From: Pseudomonas sp. CFBP 13711
GTDB taxonomy: Bacteria > Pseudomonadota > Gammaproteobacteria > Pseudomonadales > Pseudomonadaceae
Length of the DNA: 64,000 nucleotides
Reading direction: 5' to 3'
Assembly (NCBI RefSeq): GCF_014842265.1
Contig: NZ_JACYVI010000008.1
Span: forward strand, 192,940-256,939
The notes under the pieces were generated by a model. It saw nothing but the letters and a program-made list of their open reading frames with translations. It was not told the DNA's origin and ran no database searches. Shown piece after piece: positions 60,475 to 64,000 of this stretch. Position 1 is the stretch's first letter, and each line of letters starts with the position of its first letter. Position numbers and translations under genes: made by a program.

Positions 60475-61986
60475 ATGAGCTGCCTTCTGCAATTGGAAAA
60501 CATCTGTAAAAGCTACCCCGGCGTGCAGGCGCTCAAGTCGATCAACCTGCAGGTCGAGCGCGGCGAAATTCACGCGCTGCTCGGCGAAAACGGCGCGGGC
60601 AAATCGACCCTGATGAAGATCCTCGCGGGCGTCGAACATCAGGACAAAGGCAGCATTCTCATTGACGGCGCGGAGCAGCATTTCGCGACCTACAACGAGG
60701 CCATTGCCGCCGGCATCGGCATCGTCTTTCAGGAATTCAGCCTGATCCCCTATCTCAATGCCGTGGAGAATATTTTCCTCGGTCACGAGATCGTCAACGG
60801 TTTCGGCTTGCTGCGAAAAGGCGAGATGCGCGAGAAGGCCATCGCGCTGTTCGACCGCCTCGGCGTGAAGATCAATCTGGATTGTTCGGTGCAGCACTTG
60901 AGCGTCGCCGAGCAGCAGTTTGTCGAGATCGCCAAGGCCCTGGCCCTTGAAGCACGCTTGCTGATTCTCGACGAGCCGACTGCCACCCTGACGCCATCCG
61001 AGGCCGAGCTGCTGTTCGACATCATGCGCGAACTGAAAAGCCAGGGCGTGGCGGTGATCTTCATCTCTCACCATCTGGAAGAGATTTTTCAGGTTTGCGA
61101 CCGCATCAGCGTGCTGCGTGATGGCGCCAATGTCGGCGCCCTGACCGTCGCCAACAGCGACATCGACACGCTGGTGGAGATGATGGTGGGGCGGCGTCTG
61201 GAAGCGAGCTTTCCGCCCAAGCAGTCCCGCGCTCAAGGCGAAGTGGTGCTGCAAGTGCGTGATATCCAGCTCACCCGCAACGGCCCGCACAACAGTTTCA
61301 ATCTGCACAAGGGCGAGATTCTCGGCTTTGCCGGGCTGGTGGGGTCCGGGCGCACGGAGCTGGCGCTGGGCGTGATAGGCGCGTTGCCGGTGGTCAGCAA
61401 GGATGTGCTGCTGCGGGGTCAGCCGGCGCACCTTAATGATCCGGCGCAAGCGCTGGCCAGTGGCATCGGCCTGTTGCCGGAGAGCCGAAAGAGTGAAGGG
61501 CTGATCGTGGATTTCAGCATTCGCGAGAACATTTCCCTGAACAATCTGGGCAAGTACGAAGGCGCGGCGCACCTGCTTGATCGGCACAAGGAGGACACCA
61601 CCACCGCTCAGCTGATGAAGCAGCTGTCGATCAAGGCGCCAAGTTGTGAAAGCCGGGTGATTAATCTCAGCGGCGGCAATCAGCAGAAGGTGGTCATCGC
61701 GCGCTGGATCAATCACCACTGCGACATCCTGATCTTCGACGAGCCGACCCGAGGTATCGACGTCGGCGCGAAGGCGGAGATCTACACCCTGATGCGCACA
61801 CTCACCGAACAAGGCTTCGCGATCATCATGATCTCTTCGGAACTGCCGGAAATCATCGGTATGTGCGACCGCGTGGCCGTTTTCAACAAGGGCGCTATCG
61901 TCAACGTGCTGGAGGCTTCGGCCATCAATCCGCAGGAAGTGATGCGCCACGCCACCGGGAGTCTGAACAGTGAACACCTCCATTAA
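60475..61986 (+). CDS. Sugar/polyol ABC transporter, ATPase (RbsA type)
   Basis: 503 residues from ATG 60475 with GAGGTG upstream; the longer frame is not supported. Two ABC domains: the first with Walker A GENGAGKST and signature LSVAEQQFVEIAKAL; the second with a degenerate P-loop (GLVGSGRTE) and signature LSGGNQQKVVIARWI, as is usual for RbsA/MglA. It energises import. GTG of the permease gene overlaps its end. Confidence 0.95.
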   Translation: MSCLLQLENICKSYPGVQALKSINLQVERGEIHALLGENGAGKSTLMKILAGVEHQDKGSILIDGAEQHFATYNEAIAAGIGIVFQEFSLIPYLNAVENIFLGHEIVNGFGLLRKGEMREKAIALFDRLGVKINLDCSVQHLSVAEQQFVEIAKALALEARLLILDEPTATLTPSEAELLFDIMRELKSQGVAVIFISHHLEEIFQVCDRISVLRDGANVGALTVANSDIDTLVEMMVGRRLEASFPPKQSRAQGEVVLQVRDIQLTRNGPHNSFNLHKGEILGFAGLVGSGRTELALGVIGALPVVSKDVLLRGQPAHLNDPAQALASGIGLLPESRKSEGLIVDFSIRENISLNNLGKYEGAAHLLDRHKEDTTTAQLMKQLSIKAPSCESRVINLSGGNQQKVVIARWINHHCDILIFDEPTRGIDVGAKAEIYTLMRTLTEQGFAIIMISSELPEIIGMCDRVAVFNKGAIVNVLEASAINPQEVMRHATGSLNSEHLH

Positions 61987-62950
61987 ACCCATGACCGCGC
62001 AGCCCAACCGGATGCAGCTCAACTTCGCTCGATTGATCCGTTCGCCAGCGTTTTACCCCTTCGTCGGTCTGGTGGTGGTGACGGTCTTCATGATCTTCGC
62101 CAGCGACAAGTTTCTCACCGGCGCGAACCTGGAAAACATCGCCCGCCAAGTGTCGATCAACGCAATCATCGCGGTCGGCATGACCTGCGTGATCCTCACC
62201 GGCGGCATCGATTTGTCGGTGGGTCCGGTGATGGCCTTGTCCGGCACGCTGACCACCGGCCTGATGGTCGCAGGCGTGCCGGCGCCGATCGCTATCCTTG
62301 TCGGTTTGCTGATTGGCGTGGGCTTCGGTGTGGGCAACGGCATCTTCGTCGCGTACCTGAAAATGCCGCCGATCATCGTGACGCTGGCGACCATGGGCAT
62401 CGCGCGCGGGCTGGGCCTGATGTACACCGACGGCTACCCGATTGCGGGCATGCCGGACTGGTTCGCCTGGTTCGGACGCGGCACGCTGTTCGGCATTCAG
62501 GTGCCGATTCTGATCATGCTGGCGACATACTTTTTCGCCTCGGTGCTGCTGCAACACACGCGTGTCGGTCGCTACGTTTATGCCATCGGCGGTAATGAAG
62601 AAGCCGTGCGTCTGTCCGGCGTGCGCGCCTCGCGGTTCAAGCTGCTGGTGTATTCGATCAGCGGGCTGACGGCGGCGATTGCCGGGCTGGTGTTGTCGTC
62701 GCGGCTGATGAGCGGGCAACCGAACGCTGGCGTCGGTTTCGAGCTGGACGCCATTGCGGCCGTGGTGCTGGGCGGTGCGTCGATTGCCGGCGGTCGCGGC
62801 GTGATCATTGGCACGCTGGTGGGCGCGATGCTGTTGGGCGTTCTTAACAACGGCCTGAACATGCTGGGCGTCTCGCCGTATGTGCAAAGCGTGATCAAGG
62901 GCGGAATCATTTTGCTGGCGATTTTTATCAGTCGGCAGCGGCATAAATAA
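61970..62950 (+). CDS. Sugar/polyol ABC transporter, permease (RbsC type)
   Basis: 326 residues from GTG 61970, 17 bases inside the ATPase gene; an ATG 21 bases on is possible. About 8-10 membrane helices; family motifs VGMTCVILTGGIDLSVGPVM and GGNEEAVRLSGVRASRFKLL. It forms the channel for the sugar. Followed 68 bases later by the dehydrogenase gene. Confidence 0.95.
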   Translation: MNTSIKPMTAQPNRMQLNFARLIRSPAFYPFVGLVVVTVFMIFASDKFLTGANLENIARQVSINAIIAVGMTCVILTGGIDLSVGPVMALSGTLTTGLMVAGVPAPIAILVGLLIGVGFGVGNGIFVAYLKMPPIIVTLATMGIARGLGLMYTDGYPIAGMPDWFAWFGRGTLFGIQVPILIMLATYFFASVLLQHTRVGRYVYAIGGNEEAVRLSGVRASRFKLLVYSISGLTAAIAGLVLSSRLMSGQPNAGVGFELDAIAAVVLGGASIAGGRGVIIGTLVGAMLLGVLNNGLNMLGVSPYVQSVIKGGIILLAIFISRQRHK

Positions 62951-63018
62951 ACAAAAAAGCAGCGCCTGTAGGAGCACGCTTCTACACGCCATCCAACGAT
63001 CAAAACAGGTGAACCGAC

Positions 63019-64000
63019 ATGGAACAAAACACTACAAATACTATGCAAGCCGTCGTCTGCCATGCGCCGAAAGACTACCGTCTGGAGCAGATCAGCAAGC
63101 CCGTTGCGCGGGCCAATGAACTGGTGATTCGCATTGGTGCCTGCGGGATCTGCGCCAGTGACTGCAAGTGCCATTCAGGGGCGGCGATGTTCTGGGGCGG
63201 CGAGAGCCCGTGGGTCAAGGCCCCCGTGGTGCCGGGCCACGAGTTCTTCGGCTACGTCGATTCGGTGGGCGAGGGCGCTGAAGAGCACTTCGGCGTAAAG
63301 GTGGGTGACAAGGTCATCGCCGAGCAGATCGTTCCGTGCGAGAAGTGCAAATTCTGCAAGTCCGGCAAGTACTGGATGTGCGAAGTGCACAACATCTTCG
63401 GCTTCCAGAAAGACGTCGCCGAGGGCGGCATGGCGCAGTACATGCGCATCCCGAAGACGGCCATCGTGCATCACATTCCCGAGTCGGTTTCGCTGGAAGA
63501 TTCGGCGTTGATCGAGCCGATGGCCTGCTCGATTCACACCGTCAACCGCGGTGATGTTCAGCTCGACGACGTGCTGGTGATCGCCGGCGCCGGCACGCTG
63601 GGCCTGTGCATGGTGCAAGTGGCTGCGCTGAAAACGCCGAAGAAACTGGTAGTCATCGACATGGTCGACGAGCGCCTGGAACTGGCGAAAAAATTCGGCG
63701 CCGACGTGGTGATCAACCCGAACCGCGACAACGCGAAAGAGATCATCAACGGCCTCACCGACGGCTACGGCTGCGACGTTTACATCGAGACAACGGGCGT
63801 GCCGATCGGCGTTACCCAAGGCCTTGATCTGATCCGCAAGCTGGGCCGCTTCGTGGAGTTCAGCGTGTTTGGCGCCGAGACCAGCGCTGACTGGTCGATC
63901 ATCGGCGATCGCAAGGAACTCGACGTACGTGGCGCTCACCTGGGCCCGTATTGCTACCCGATTGCCATCGACCTGTTCGAGCGCGGGCTGGTGACGTCAA
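63019..64000 (+). CDS. Zinc-dependent polyol dehydrogenase, 3' end outside the window
   Basis: 327 residues visible from ATG 63019; the reading frame is still open at 64000. Catalytic zinc ligands Cys in GACGICASDCK and His/Glu in VPGHEFFGYV; four structural cysteines in VPCEKCKFCKSGKYWMCEV; Rossmann motif VIAGAGTLGLCMVQVAALKT. MDR family, most like proteins annotated erythritol/L-threitol dehydrogenase. It would oxidise the imported polyol. Roughly 20-35 residues are missing at the C-terminus. Confidence 0.88.
   Translation, partial: MEQNTTNTMQAVVCHAPKDYRLEQISKPVARANELVIRIGACGICASDCKCHSGAAMFWGGESPWVKAPVVPGHEFFGYVDSVGEGAEEHFGVKVGDKVIAEQIVPCEKCKFCKSGKYWMCEVHNIFGFQKDVAEGGMAQYMRIPKTAIVHHIPESVSLEDSALIEPMACSIHTVNRGDVQLDDVLVIAGAGTLGLCMVQVAALKTPKKLVVIDMVDERLELAKKFGADVVINPNRDNAKEIINGLTDGYGCDVYIETTGVPIGVTQGLDLIRKLGRFVEFSVFGAETSADWSIIGDRKELDVRGAHLGPYCYPIAIDLFERGLVTS

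Overview
The window is a stretch of a Pseudomonas chromosome, probably of the fluorescens/syringae lineage. This is inferred from the gene order grpE-dnaK-dnaJ-dapB-carA-carB-greA, yhbY/rlmE-ftsH-folP-glmM-tpiA-secG and tRNA-Leu/tRNA-fMet-rimP-nusA-infB-rbfA-truB-rpsO-pnp, from the lldR/lldP-lldD-dld locus, and from a uronate dehydrogenase that resembles the Pseudomonas syringae enzyme.

Region 1 (1 to about 8247) is the right-hand part of a genomic island inserted at the 3' end of ssrA (tmRNA). It carries a P4-type tyrosine integrase next to ssrA, four copies of an 8-base repeat between the integrase and ssrA that look like integrase arm sites, the end of an IS5-family insertion sequence at the left window edge, an XRE regulator, a DUF932 protein, a PIN-like protein, and several small proteins with paired CxxC motifs. 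Two of these, one of them broken by an in-frame stop, share an unusual layout: the two halves of a zinc ribbon sit at the extreme ends of a roughly 110-residue protein. The other end of the island lies outside the window.

Region 2 (8248-19708) is core chromosome: ssrA; a small periplasmic protein; the lactate operon lldP-lldD-dld with divergent regulator lldR and a 29-base palindromic operator; smpB (partner of ssrA); a sodium-dependent symporter; ratA-rnfH; and bamE. Region 3 (19807-26319) holds fur, recN with a LexA box, and the chaperone genes grpE (with a sigma-32 promoter), dnaK and dnaJ. Region 4 (26330-48320) is a dense block of housekeeping genes: dapB, carbamoyl-phosphate synthase, greA, ribosome maturation and RNA genes, ftsH, folP, glmM, tpiA, secG, two tRNAs and the nusA-infB to pnp operon.

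Region 5 (48615-64000) is accessory metabolism and signalling. It has a BON-domain periplasmic protein; a response regulator with a CheC-like domain next to a PAS-GGDEF diguanylate cyclase; a sulfonate/sulfate-ester ABC transporter with an AtsK/TauD-type dioxygenase and a second putative dioxygenase; uronate dehydrogenase with an SMP-30 lactonase; and, divergently, a ribose-type sugar/polyol ABC transporter followed by a zinc-dependent polyol dehydrogenase cut by the window end.

I found no CRISPR array and no complete, clearly novel defence system. The most unusual material is in the island: the end-to-end zinc-ribbon proteins and the PIN-like gene.
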